From: Ifrita kowaldi
Lineage: Eukaryota; Chordata; Aves; Passeriformes; Cinclosomatidae
Length of the DNA stretch: 64,000 nucleotides
Direction: 5' to 3'
Assembly (NCBI GenBank): GCA_013398055.1
Contig: VZRS01014850.1
Location: 124,001 to 188,000, forward strand
Position numbers and translations under genes: made by a program. Position 1 is the first letter of the stretch. Every line of letters starts with the position of its first letter. Positions 35,166 through 48,684 of this stretch are shown piece after piece. The notes below the pieces were generated by a model. The model had not been told where the DNA came from, made no database searches, and saw only the letters and a program-made list of their open reading frames with translations.

Positions 35166-38100
35166 AAACTTTATAACCGCTTCTATAAATCCCTCAATTC
35201 CTATTGAAGACTTTATCAAAAGCTTGCAAAAGCAAAAACTTCAGCTACAATACCTCACTCAGGAAGTCCATAGATTGCACAGTAAAAGAACTTTGATAGA
35301 AAATATTACTATGCGCTGCCTTATTCTTTCATTCTATCCTTTGGATGTTATCAATGACGAAATACTGGGCTACATTAACTTCTGGTTCATTGTGACTATA
35401 CTTGGATTCCTCCATGATCTTACCTATGGCTTTTCCAATTTATTGGGGTTTATTTTATTCAGTTCTCACTTTCCAGTTATTGTTCTTACCCAGGGAACAT
35501 AATCTCATAATTCATTCAAGATGACTTTCCTTATAACATCTTGAGTCTTTTTGTAGACTGAAATTTAAACATGAAAACTGAAGCATCTATGAAATTCCCT
35601 TTAATTTCTCAGTTTTCTTTCTTTAAATACACTCAAAATATTATTCAAAAAACATATGTCTCACTGTATTTCTTCATCCAAAGATGTGTGGGCAACTAAA
35701 TTTCACATTGCACAACTTTGTGCTTCCAATGATTCTGCTAGTTGTTCACTGGAAGAAGAAAACAACCCACCTAAAAATTAACCTACCTAGTAATACTGAC
35801 AATAACTTGACCTTCTTAAGATAACTATAGGTTTCCATATTAGCACTTCAGTTACACAGAAAATATTTCTACCAAATCTTCAATACACCATTACATGTTA
35901 CCACTGCAAAGATCAAAAAAGGGACCCTCTTTAAGACTTCATTTTTACCTTTGATGATGCGAACCAATACCACTGGATTTCCCTTCAGAATAACCCACCC
36001 CACCAACTTCAAAAAACTTCCTTACTGGATGTTCTGATCTTTATCTCTTTCTAAAATATATGAAGCAGAAGATCAATTTACTTTTTCCCTCTTACTAGCT
36101 GAACACATGTTTTCAAAGTGTTCCTCTTCAACATTATTAGTGGAAGATGAAAGAACAGCAATTCAAAAGAGCCACACTACAGGTACTTACATTTTATCTG
36201 GAAAATGGATATTGTTATTGCTGTCCAGAATTTTTTGCCTAATCTCTGCCAAATGTATTTGTGAACAAAATAGGTCATAGGATGGAGTGTTTAAAAATTC
36301 AGCTGCTACAATGCAATCTGGAGACTAGTTTACTTTACTGTTCCTTATGCTAACTTATTAGATACTGCTCTGAAGCACACTTACCTGTTACAGCCTTTTA
36401 ACTGATGCATTGTGGCATATATCTTTAGGTATCATAGCTGTTTTCTAAGTAAATGGGTGTCTGTGTTATGGTTTCTCCCTTCTTTTTCATAGAAACAACG
36501 GATTAAACACCCCTGTGGTTATTTCACATTAGTATTTCAACAGAATTCACACATGATGACACTCAAGAGAGTTAGAATTTTATGGATAGCATTTTTTGTT
36601 GGTAGTGGCGAGTTTTTTCTGGTTGGTTGGTTTGGGTTTTTTTACAACTACAAAAAAAAATGTCCCTAGCTTATTGTTATACCGAGTTCAATGTTTGTTT
36701 TGTTAATTAAAGCAAACTACTCAATACAAAGTGAACTTAATGTTGTAAGCAGCATTTGAAAAGGGATGGTGAAGTGCAAACAGAGCTATTTGACACTGCA
36801 TGTTGACAGGCATTTAGTGTTTTATTGACAAACTCACAAACTAAGTAATTTAAAAAAACCTGTATCTATACTGACACACAAACATCTTTGACACAGAGCC
36901 TTCAAACATCAACACCAAAAAACATAGAAAAGTGGTTTTTTGCCTTTTGGAAAATATATTTGATAACAGCAAAAAAATTGCTACAAGACCAATTTTTGTT
37001 CTCCTACTGTTCAAATAGAAATGGCAAGGTACTTCCAAAATTACACTGAGAAACTAATTATTTCTGTCATACTTAAAAAGATAGAATTGAACAATTATCT
37101 TAACAATGATTCCACTACAATTCTGTTCTCCCGAAGAACTTGACATTTTACAAATCATGACATATGTTATGAATAATGAGCAAAATAATATGAAAAGAGA
37201 ACTTTAATTTGATAGTGAATCTTTGCTTTGGTCTCTCACTGCTTATAAAACAGAAACTAAAGGGGATTTTTGGTTTTGAATTAGCAATTATTTCCTTGGA
37301 GTTTATAAGTTGCTTTCATATGTTAACACTTTCCATATAAGAGAATTCATGACTATTTGCCGTTACTTCTTCATTAACAGCTATAGAAAGACTGTTCCCA
37401 GTTTCTCCCCACAAGAGAACATATAATGAAACAGACTGCTTGAATTTATTCATCATCACAGAAGCTAGAAGTGGTTTTGGTTTGGTTTGTGGCGTTTTGT
37501 TTTTGGTATTTTGTCCCAGCACTTGTTGCCAATATATCAGTATCTTAAATAACTTTTTGGGTTTTTTTGCTTTGTATAAATAATAATAATTTAAAAATCC
37601 AGTAAAGAAAAGAACATAGGCTATGTGAACTGAAGATGTGAATTCTTACTTACATTATCCTCTAACAGAAAGAAAAAAGTAGTTTATTGTGTCCTTAATA
37701 AATGGAATTAGAAAACATCAAATATTTTTAATTCATAGCTTTCCATATTACCTTTATTTCTATTTGCAGTCTTTAACAAATCTACAACAAATGAAAAAAA
37801 TACATTGTTTGGTCTCTTAACTGATGACTAGCAGAGTTATAATAGTTCAATTACAATATTAACACACTCTGGGTGGGGGCATTTCCCTTCTTTTTAAAGG
37901 AAAATCTTGATTTTCTAATGGGAAAAGTCAAAAAACCCCACATCATCTGTCTCTGAGCTGATCAGGTCAAAAATTTGAAGCTAAGAATTAAAATATTTTA
38001 TTGGTTTCCTAAAGGAAAGCTGCATCAATAATTGCAACCAAACAGGTATTTTCAAAACAACTGCTGTTTGCTTATAAAACACAGCCAATATATATACCCC

Positions 38101-41100
38101 CCCTTATTTCCTGTACATCCCTCCAAGCTTTTTGCATTTTATTTCAGTCAACTCATGGAAATATCAGTAATACTAATGTCACATTCTTGCTCATATTTTA
38201 CGTATCTTTCAGTAGCTCCAACTTCCTTTATTGCAAGGACACAGAGAGTGGATAACCTTTTGAGGGTTAACGGAAAACATTTTTAAAAATAATCATTTAT
38301 GTATGGTTGGTTTGCCAGACAAACTCAGCTCAGGCTTTTCGTGCTAATGTCAATGTCACAACTCCTATTTGCCAAGTAATCAGTTTCTCTGTTCACATTG
38401 GCAAAGCAATGCAACTCTGATGTTTCCTACTGACTGTCAGAAAGAAATTATATTCCACAAAGAAATCTGAAAATAATTGCACTTGGCAGAAATCCAAGAT
38501 TTTTTTTTTCAGTTTTCCTTCTAGATTAAGAAGGAAAACAAAACCTACATTTCATAAGGACAAATTTTGCATGCCTTCTCTCAGTCTCATATTTCACAGC
38601 TGCAATAAGAACAAATCGTGAATCTAGTGTAACTCCACTAGTTGAAGAATCATCCTGGCAGAAAATTGCAAATCCTGCCAAAGCTTAAAGAAGGAAAGCG
38701 CACGGTCTAGCATAAGCACAAGTATAGTATATGCAGTAGAAAGCGACAGGATCTTAAAAGAAACTGTTCTGAAGAATGTAATACCAGACACCAATTCTTG
38801 ACTATTAATGCAGGCTAGTTTTAGTCAAAGGAAATTAATCTTCCTAAGCTTCTTTCACAGTCATTTGAGAAAGCTCAGGGTAGCAAAATCCTTTCATGGG
38901 ACCATTCAGTGGATCTGTCATTGCTCACTCTTTTAGCTACCACCCATCTCTCTCTGCTGACCACGAAAACAAACTTCCCAGCTACAATAAGCCATTCTAA
39001 GCATTTCATTGGTTCCTCTTTTCTTGACACAGGGGAGAACAGAAAGAAAAAAGCAAATAATGACTGAATTTCACAGGCTGTATTTCATTACTGCAAAATA
39101 GCTTTACTAGCCTTACTCTACCGATGACTGCGTAGAGCAGTAATCATTCTGTGAGTAATGCAGAACATCTAACTAAATCTCTAATGCTGAGAAAGTCTTC
39201 ATGCACACCTTCCTAAGCCTGTATTACAAATGGTCAATGCAGAGGTCAGCCGCTACTCTTGCTTCCTAAAATAAGACTTTGTAACGCATGAGCCCAGGTC
39301 ATTAGTTGAATTGAGCAGGATTTGGCCGTATTGAACAAATCTGAGAAAAAGATTATTTATCTGACTATAAATGAATATAATAACACTGTACCTGTTTAAA
39401 TAATTAATTAGACAGGTATGATTTTCCCTTTATTCTCTGGGATACAGTAAGGACTGCAATTTCACTTCATGAGGAAATAGGAACAGCTAATAAATTGTAA
39501 TATCCATTATTCTACAGAAAACATGCAACTGCTTTGTGCTTTTCAAAAAATGTCTGTGGATTAAAAATTGGTTTTGATATTTTGAAATCTAATAATGTTC
39601 AAGCCTCCTAAGAACCTGAAGAGGGATAACAGAGAAAAGTGACATAAAACGCCTCAGTGCTAGATCACCACTGAGAATAATGACTTCATTTGAGACGTAG
39701 ATGTGTAAAGCGAATTTGGATTTTTTTTCTTGTTTATGGCAGACACTAGACATAAGTGAGAGCTTTTCCAAAGTACTAGAGCTCTTGAGGCTAGCCATAA
39801 AACATCACTAACCTTTTACTTCCCCAAAAACTCTGTAATTTTATGCTGTCTTGCTATGAATCTGCAATAAGGACTGCAAATTTATTTAGACATTAAAAAT
39901 CTCCAACTGAGTAGACGCAGTATATTTTAAATGGAAAATTCAGCATGCTCTGATACAGCTGTCTTTTTTATTGCTTCATGTTACACAGAGATCTTCGGAA
40001 TGACTCATATACCATTTAACTTTTACTCCTTTTTAACAAAACAAATTGTTATATAATCAGATTTAATCGGATAAATCTATTTGACATTAGTTTTTCATAT
40101 ATTTTTCAAGTTAACCTCATAACCAATGAGATGAATAAGAATTACCCAATTACCACAGTTTATCATTCCCCCAAACGGTTCTTTTTCTTCCCTTTATTTT
40201 TTTTATCAGCTTTAATTGTAGATGTATTTATTATTACACTCCAAGCTAGCTCTGCAAAGAGAAACTAGCTTTACACTAGGCAGTTTACTTGGGTCATATT
40301 CCGAAGTGTGTCTAACTGTTAAGAGGCCCCAGAGAAGCAGAAGTACTGATGTAATTTACCCTTTAAGGTGACTCAGTTTAGAGTTAGATTTGTGGAATAA
40401 GCTTTTAGCGAGAGCATCCCCATTTCTACTTTCCTTCTTTAAAGACATTTTATTTGTAGAAACAGTGCAAAGAAGTCACTGAATACTTCCTAAGTTTTTC
40501 TGCTCTAAAAATATCACACTATATAACTACACCGTGCTAAGATTTAATGTGTTTTGAAATGTTTAGATTAAAATCTATTTAGTTCTAAATTTATAAAGTT
40601 TATTGACGTTTTTGATCTTCCTATTGTATAAAAACACTGGATTTCAGTTTTAGTTTCATGAGTCCAAACCCCTTTTCTTATGGTGAAAAAAAAAATAATA
40701 TATTTTGTTCCTGAACTACACTCATCTTAAACTAAAAGAACTAATTTTATTTCATACAAACAAATTTCTCCAGATGTTTCTTTACAAACTCAAGAGAATC
40801 TACAAAAAAAAAAATTTTAAGAAAACAAACAACCCTTAAATTTTTGTATTACTTAAATTTTCATCCAGTTATTATCTAGTCCATCCCACATATTTATGAA
40901 CTATCCAGAAGAGAGACAGACAAGTAGGTAGAGTGTCTTCAAGGTTTATGCAACCTACAAAAGCCCTGTGGGATAAATTTTGGTTTGTCACAAACTCCTT
41001 TATGTACATGTGATAAACCAATAAACAGGCACAAAAATACCTCTTCAAACAACTTTCAAATATCTTGCAGAGAAAACTACCTAAACCACAAAAGATAAAT

Positions 41101-44100
41101 TGGCTGGGAATCCCCTAATACGTGGCAGCTGAAGAGGATATGTGGGGAGAAAAAAAAAAGAAAAAAATAAACCTAGTACCTTAAAATGATTACAAAACCA
41201 GAATGATTCACTTTAGCTCATTCTTAGCATACAAGGGGGGAAAAAAGCATATTATAACTCAAACAGACGTCTTCAAGTTGATATCTCATTTTAAATGCAG
41301 CATTAATGTATGAACTGAAGACAACAGTAGAAAGAAAACAGGGCCAGTCACACATTACTTGGATTATTAATACTATGCCACTTATGTCAGTTTGTTATCA
41401 AGTACGTTATATAAGAAATATAATATATAATAATAATATATACTTAGAAAGATTTTGAATGTAATTCCCATATGAAGCACTTTTTTCAACTACACACCTG
41501 ATTACATACAACAAAGTGAGTGACATCCATTCTCTATCTATCTTTTGCTCTTTTCTTGTAAAATCAAAATATTGGCAGTTTGAATGCCAGCACAGCAGCT
41601 TCACTTAAGGGTTTAGCCAAGATTGACACACTCAATACTTCAGAAATATTTTTCTTAGAGCCTTTTAAATAAACAGCAAACTCCAGTCAACTTGAACTAA
41701 GCGCTCAGTATGAGCTGGAGTACTACAAATAGATGCTGAATTTACGCTAACAAAATATTGAAAGCTGAGACAATTTACATGTAATACCAATCTTAGTAAT
41801 CTAAGCATCACACACACACTGCCTTTGCACAAACCACTAATACAGCAATCCATGCCCATCAGTCTAATTCTTTATCACAAGAAATCTTTACTAGGCATGA
41901 TTGATTCCTTGATATCTATGAAAGAAAAGACACTTCAAGGTCATTGGCAGCAACCTTTTACTATAACCACAGAAACTAGTTATGCAGGAAAAATTCTTTG
42001 GGTTTTGTTTTGGAGGTAGGGGTTTTGTTTGTTTTGTTTTCCCTCTCTACAGAAATGAATTGTGATACTTTTTAGTATTGACTCTGTATTGTCTAGTTCT
42101 GGTTTCTGGTCAGGTTAACTGTAGGCCACTGGAAGAGCACCCTGGTATAAAACAAGAAAAGTTACAGTGTTCAAAAAGTTTTCAGTAAAAAAATACAATT
42201 TTTCAGCATACGGTGGCACTGACAAACATATTTTCTAGAGCAATACCAAGTATGAATTCTGTTCTTTTACAGATATGAAGCCAAGATGTCATGGTAAGCC
42301 CACAGGTATCACATATTTTGATGGCTGTTCATAGACAAAGACAATAGCATAATGCTGAATAAAAAAATCTCCTTACTTTCTACACATTATTACCAATCAG
42401 GTATTTCTGTTTCTTCTGTTACATATCTTTCTGTTACATCTAGTCTGTGTTTAAGTCACAAAATGAGGTTGGAAGTTCCCCATTTCAAAAGGGATTGTGA
42501 ATAGTGATTATAAATATTTTCTGGATGCTATTAACAAATAAATCTTGCTGATATTTACATGCTTTGTTCTTATTAAATGCTCATATTTGTTATACATAGA
42601 AAGTTTACTGTATCCTGCTACTTGCAGGCAAACTGTGTGTTATTTAAAAGCAAAGTGCCTAATTGAGGTACGTGTGTTTCCTGTGCATTACAATAGTTCT
42701 AAAAAAAAATTGAACACCGTACTTTCAGTTGCACAGTTAAAAATAAGACCATAAACTCCAGCTAAATTAAATGCTTATATAAAAATTTATATGCAAATGA
42801 GAGTATCACACTGAGTCATGACCATACTCCTGTGCTCTCTTTAAATTGAGCAACAGGTTCTCTCTTCTGTGAGACATCCATTGCTTCGATTTTACCACTG
42901 CTCTGCCAATCACAGTAAGAAGTTCTCTTCTGTTGCCGTAATAGCTAACTCTTTGTGAACACGCCTCAAATTTCTACAAGATGTACTGAAATAATTTTCC
43001 TTCTCAGCACACCATCACTGTTCATATTTGTCTCCTGTAATTAATTTTTGCTTTTCTAAGTACTGCTTTCTGTAATGGGCCCAAAATTTTTTAGATGTGC
43101 ACATCCTTTACAAAACATGAAGCTATATACACTATATTTTCATTTTTCACCCTTGTTCTTTGGTTTTATTTTAAACAATGAGACAGCACTATCCATTGGA
43201 AAGATTCTATGCTACTGTCATCATACAAAACTGTATTACTGAAATACCTTAATATGATCTTTTTCTTATATTCAGTGCAGCCTTACTTTGGAAGACTGAA
43301 ATGTACAGTTCTTTTTCTCTAGCTAAACCTCGATTTCTATTCTATTTTACTCCAATCATTAGCTGTTGCCAACTGATCATAGTATCCATGTCAGAAGTAA
43401 GGTCTCTGTTAATACAGAGGGGTGGGAGAAAAGGCAGCTTTTTCTTCCCTGCCTTCCTTTTGAAATGTTAATTGTTGAATAATCACAGGTTAAACTTCAA
43501 AGGCTTTTTCATAAATGAATTTCTTGTCTGATGTTAAAACTAATGTACATAATGTTAAAAATGTGAAGGCAAAACAGGATTTCAGTCATCTTTCATTAAC
43601 TATAAGTTACAACAGAAGGAATTGCATAGAATTCATAACACTTACCAAATTGCTGCACAAAATTTTAAATATTTTGTAGACAACGGTCATATAGTATTGA
43701 TATTTTACTGTGCCAGAGTATGGCAATTCCACTTGATTTCTCATTAACACAAACAGGTCTGTAAAGATAGACTCTTGCCTGGAAGGAACACAAATTCTAC
43801 AAAGGAAGACAGCCTCCTCCCAACTAAGTAACAGAACAATTTGAAATAAAATGCTTAAAAATTGTTGCTATTAAAATTCTTAAGACTAAATGGACACACA
43901 AATCTGCTTTTAAACCAGACAAGGTAATGTATTTCAGACGAGAGTGATAAGAAAGTTTCCTTTTATTAAGGTACTCTGAAATTTATTTTCTATGTAAAAA
44001 AATAGTTCTTTTTCCTCTTCAGGATTTCAATTAAGTATCTATATGCAAATACTTATAATTTGAAAACATTACTATATTTTCCTTAGAAAGTTCTAGAAGG

Positions 44101-45972
44101 AAAATGTTCATCAGCAAAATCAAAATATATTTAGTAGGTCCTTTTGAGTAACTGTCAAAAAATCCAATCACTTCTATCTCACTTTACCCATAAAAGTGTA
44201 ATTAAGAGTGCAGATTTAGTGATTCTCTGTAAACTCATCTGAATTTTCCTTATTCAAGGGCAATTTTTTATACCAAACCCAATTAGGTATTATTTAGAAG
44301 CACTGTTTCAGCTTTCCTCCTTGTGTTCGTAGTTTTAAGCCAGGCACACATGAAAGGAGAATCAGATGGACATCACTGACGGATCCGTTTCCCAAATCAT
44401 ACTAAGTTAGGATACCCTTCAATTTATTTTTTCTCTCCTTTTTATCAATGAAAACACTCTGCCATGGATACGAAGGCTCTTGTATATACCTGAACAGAAA
44501 AAGTTCTGAATGTAAACTTTTGAAAAGGAAGCTCTAGATTATAAAGAATGCTGTGTAAGAATGGTATAAAAATGAAAAAGAAGGGAAGGAAGAATATACA
44601 TGAAGGTGATAAAATTAACAGTAGAAAGAGAAATCAGTCTGAGCTAAAGTAGAGCTAATTAAATTTAGATAAGAATGGATATATGGTGTCAAGCATATGA
44701 GTAGACAGATCACTGACCAGTTTGACTTAGAGAAATCTTAGATATCATCATTTGAAAATCATGGCAGACATATCCTTTTCTGTTGTTATCCAGTTAAAGT
44801 TCACAAAGTGATCAGACTTGGTCTAGATAAACAATTTGCTTCATGTTCACTTTTGCAAGTAGTGGAACCAATAATTTTTCAGCTGGGTAGCAATTTTCTT
44901 TCTGAGTCAGTACTGAGTAAATACCTTTGTACACTTCTGCAGTATTTTTTTAAAAATTATTATTAGTTTTGAAAATATATAAACGCCAGTTGAGCCAAGT
45001 TCCCAATAGGTAATTATGCCCTACCTATCCTAATTTTTCCTCCTGGGCTGCTTGTGACAGTGGGCCAGAAAGGGTTTCTCTCTTTTCTTCTCTTGTATTT
45101 AAGCAATTGTGCCTCTCTGTTCAATGAAACAGACTCCTGGATATCAAAGCACTTTTATTGCTGGTGATATGGCCCTCTTATTTAATGTACTATAGCAATG
45201 ATTGGAAAGTCAGGACTGTGAGCCATAGGAGGCCATTATTAACAAAGCATCTTTCTCATGCTCTTAAGAAGGAGTGACCTTTACTGCTAGCTCTAGCGTA
45301 GTCTGGGTTGCTCTTTCAAGACTTCTTTTCAAAAATAATTACCTGAAAAGCTTAGTATTCTTTTTGTGTATTATAAAACCCTTTCTCATAATTCTTCTGA
45401 AAGCTGTGAAAAGCATTAAGTCTACGAGGACAGCAAAACTACTGCAAAATGACCTGGAAAAGTTGGAGAAATAAATATGTAACTAGTAATAAAATTATTC
45501 AGAAATGATCTTGTTTTTCATCCAGTTGATGGAATGTATATAGCAAAAGAAGTGAGAAGAGTAAGTCTATAACCGTACATAAAAATCAAACTGCAATATT
45601 TTGATGAGCTAATCAGAAATTAATAGCACAAAATGAATCTGCTAGTAACAGCAATACTGAATGCAGACATAACCTGCATCTCTATATACATACACAGAAA
45701 AGAGCAGAGAAAACAGTGAATTAGAACTGAAAAGAAAAGGTTGAGGAAGAAAGATATTATGGGAGTGAAAAAAAAATGCGTAAGAAGTTTTAGAAGTCAT
45801 CTTATGACACAAAATACAAATCAGCTTTCCACTAATTTTAAAATACAGGGAATATGGGCAAGAGTGAAAAAAAAAAAAGTGTGATAAAAGTTCTGGTGCC
45901 TGAAAAAAATGGAGCAGGCGTTACTCCTAAATTCAAGCTCCAAACGTACTTGATAGACATCTGGATGTGCTG

Positions 45973-46042
45973 CTATCCTGCACCACCTGCATTAGCTTTG
46001 GGATGTGCCTAACTGAGCACGCTGGTCTAAGGTGCAGGATAG
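45973..46042. repeat. 12-bp inverted repeat spanning 70 bases
   Basis: CTATCCTGCACC and GGTGCAGGATAG are exact reverse complements, 46 bases apart. Inside them TTAG/CTAA and GTGC/GCAC can also pair, so the transcript could fold into a branched stem. Confidence 0.75.
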
Positions 46043-46189
46043 TATTCCCATCCATTTGCCCAAATTCCATCTTTCATTATTCATTATCAAGAAGGACATG
46101 GCAGAAACTTAATTCTCCTGAAAAAAGATGAGAATTGAACAGTAACAGATGTGATTTTTATATATTGGGGAAAAAATACAGCTTTGGGA

Positions 46190-46940
46190 CTTTAAAATAT
46201 TTTTTACACCTTCAGTAGTTATGATGCAACAACAATGGGCCTTGCAAAATATTACACGGCAGGTACACATGCCCTCAAGTAATTGAGCCAGGTATCTGTT
46301 CCGAGAGCTGAACTTGCAAGACCAACAAGACCAAAAATGGCTTTACAGAATCAGTTGGCATCAGATACGTTATTATTAAAGGAACAAGGGATTTGTGGAA
46401 TCTGAAATCTTAATCCGTTCACACTGCAACATTATCAGTTGAAGAAGCCTGAGCCAAAATGAAACAAATCACTGATCAAGTATGAAAGCTCTTCCAATCA
46501 CTCCAAACCTAAGGTTGGCTTCATGGTTGAAGTCCATATTCTAAACCTTGTGACTCATGGGGTGGAGGCAATGTCTATAATGAGGATTGGGCTGTTGATT
46601 ACAACTGGAGTTACATTTGTAATGGTTGGGATAGCTACTGTATACTGTATACTGTATAATTGCTTGTGTCATTTTCCTGCTGCTTTTGTCTTTTCTCCTC
46701 TGACTTTTCTACAAACACATCACCCCCTTGGACAACCTGTGAAATGAGACAAAGGTCCCAGGAAGACACTCTTTAAGCCACAAGGCGCTGTAAGAGACTT
46801 AAAGACCACAATTGCCTCAAACATTGTCAAGGCCACAGAAGTGACTTGCTGTAAGGTAAGTCACCACAGTGTGAACAGTGAGATAAGGACAGAAGACAGG
46901 AATTTGCAACAGGAAGATTTTTATTCCAGGCCTAGAGGAG
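46190..46940 (+). pseudogene. Endogenous retrovirus env (TM subunit) remnant
   Basis: The plus strand encodes a decayed transmembrane envelope segment. A heptad-like region (about 46220-46320) is followed by a leucine-rich stretch at about 46338-46390 that resembles the conserved region before the cysteine motif of retroviral TM proteins, and then an in-frame stop. Further on, at about 46565-46655, lies a hydrophobic membrane-spanning segment of some 25 residues. Upstream env, pol and gag are absent, so the provirus is 5'-truncated. Stops and frame changes show it is not functional. An LTR-like sequence follows directly, as expected for a 3' proviral end. Gamma-like or beta-like class cannot be settled from what remains. 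Confidence 0.65.
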
Positions 46941-47351
46941 TTGAAGTGTGGTTAACACATCCTGATTAATGTATCCAGACAAAAATTCCAACTGTGGCAA
47001 ACTGTGAGAAAGGAAACAACTGCTTATACACATGCTACCCCAAGTTATGGGAATATTTGTGACCACCCATGGATACCCACAACTTGAATTGTATAAAAGT
47101 GGTACCTCCAGAATGACTACTGAGAAGACCAAGGTGAAGAAGGACCAGTGGGATGCCTCTGGATCCACAGTGTGGTGACTATTATCTGCTTGATCTCTCT
47201 CTCCTTCTCTGCGTCCTCGCTCCTTCCTATTTCTTTCTATCTCTGTACCTCACATTTACTGTTAAATAAAATCCATACTACTGACTTCAGCATATGGTCT
47301 CATTTGACCTTAATTCAGACAGAGGTGTCTCTCAACAATCAGATCATAACA
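46941..47351 (+). mobile_element. ERV 3' LTR following env remnant
   Basis: This LTR-like stretch has TATAAAA at 47092-47098 and AATAAA at 47265-47270, about 170 bases apart, with a T/C-rich R/U5 region between. The end resembles known avian ERV U5 sequence (GACAGAGGTGTCTCTCAACA) and I place it at ACA (47351). The start is uncertain. TGAAGTGTGG at 46941 is my best guess because it follows a purine-rich run, but no second boundary or target duplication was found. The small open frames on both strands here are not genes. Confidence 0.6.
47092..47098 (+). promoter_or_regulatory. LTR TATA box
   Basis: TATAAAA lies upstream of the LTR polyadenylation signal and is positioned as a U3 core promoter. 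Present-day activity is unknown. Confidence 0.55.
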
Positions 47352-48160
47352 AGTGGAGTAGAAAAAAAACCAAAACAAAAATGGTATTCAGCTCATGAAA
47401 GAGAAAAGAAAAGGTAATACATCCTACTTAAAAGAAAAATTGTGTAACAGATAAAGGGCAATTCAATATAGATAAAAATACAAACATGCTGACTTTGATG
47501 AGTCACTGTTAACCAAATCCAACCATCTCTTCAGAAAAATCAGTAGAAAATATCTGAGAGAGATGTAACATGTTTAAGAGGTGTCATAAGCATAATGTAC
47601 AAGGAAACATGCAACTAGGCTTTTAAAGTGAACCTCATATACATATGAAGTTGTATAACTTCATATATATATCCTGGTTGTGACACACAGAATACCACAT
47701 AGAAGATCACACACTGAAAATTGCTGCACTGCAATTTACTAGTGAAAACATAAAATAAACTGATCAGGATCCAGATTTTGTATTGAACAAGACTGTCAGC
47801 TTTTTGCCTATGGTACTACAATTGAACAGTTTTGTTTGTTCATTGTTGGACTATGAGTTACTGACTTCCAAAAAGGAAGAGCTTAGGAGCATCACCTCTG
47901 AAGGGAAGTAGGCTCTGGCGCTCCCTTCATGTCATAGGACCTCTATACTTTCCCTCACACAAGAAATAAGATGGCCCTGTGGCAAAACTTCAGGGAGGAA
48001 AAAAACCTCCTCAGGAAAGAAACAAGAGCATGCAGAGCTTGCTGCAGCAAATCAGAAAGTGAGTGCACTGACTGCAAGGAGGCATTCCCTCTTCTAGGAC
48101 ATTTGAGAATAAAGAAATAGATTTTCATGAATTTTCATACATGAATTTTGTTCTTAGTGA

Positions 48161-48610
48161 TGTCATGGTTTAGGTATGGTATTCCCTAATTTAGTGTTCT
48201 TAGTGAAACATGCCAAACCACGTGGAGTTCAATCACGCCCCTTTCCCCCTGCGGCACCCTGGAGAGCAGAATTGGAGGCACAAGAAGGAAAGATCATGGG
48301 TTGAGGTAAGAACAATTTACTGGAAATAGCAATGAAATAAGTCAACAAACAGTAACAGCAACAATACCAATGACAGATTATACAAGAGGAAAAGAAGCGA
48401 ATGATTAATATGTGATTGCTCACCTGCACCCACAGAAACCCTCCCCCAAAACACCTGACTTCTCCCTTTGCAACTCAACTCAATGAGAAAGGGAGCTCTT
48501 CCCTCATTTCTGAAAAATGACATGAGGTGGTATAGAATGTCCTCTGAGTCCTAGACCTACTCCCTCCTGGCTACTGTAAAAATTTACCATGTCTGGCCAG
48601 AGCCAGGACA
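48161..48610 (-). mobile_element. Avian ERVL-like solo LTR, 450 bp
   Basis: The element begins TGTCATGGTTTAGG and ends AGCCAGGACA on the plus strand. Read on the minus strand it therefore opens TGTCCTGGC and ends CATGACA, the terminal pattern of a very common bird ERVL-like LTR family. An internal match is the segment around CATGGGTTGAGGTAAGAACA at 48295-48314, which is characteristic of that family in antisense. Flanks TTAGT and CTAGT are only an imperfect candidate duplication and would need two extra bases at one end. It lies in sense orientation relative to FSTL5. The open frames at 48229-48523 are inside it and are not genes. Confidence 0.75.
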
Positions 48611-48658
48611 CTAGTCTCTTTTGACTATTAATTTTCCTCTAGTTTATATCCTAACTTT

Positions 48659-48684
48659 TAATTTTTTTTATTTTTTTTTTTTTT
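48659..48684. repeat. Poly-T tract
   Basis: A run of T interrupted by single A bases follows soon after the ERVL-like LTR. It is simple sequence. Confidence 0.8.

Noticed and set aside
35041..35502. Plus-strand open frame of 153 codons
   Set aside because: Its start lies in antisense CR1 endonuclease sequence and the rest is AT-rich intron. There is no domain and no splice context.
47643..47666. 10-bp inverted repeat resembling half of a loxP-type recombinase site
   Set aside because: It shares only a few bases of an ATAACTTC motif. The core and arms are AT repeats and no recombinase is nearby, so it is probably coincidence.
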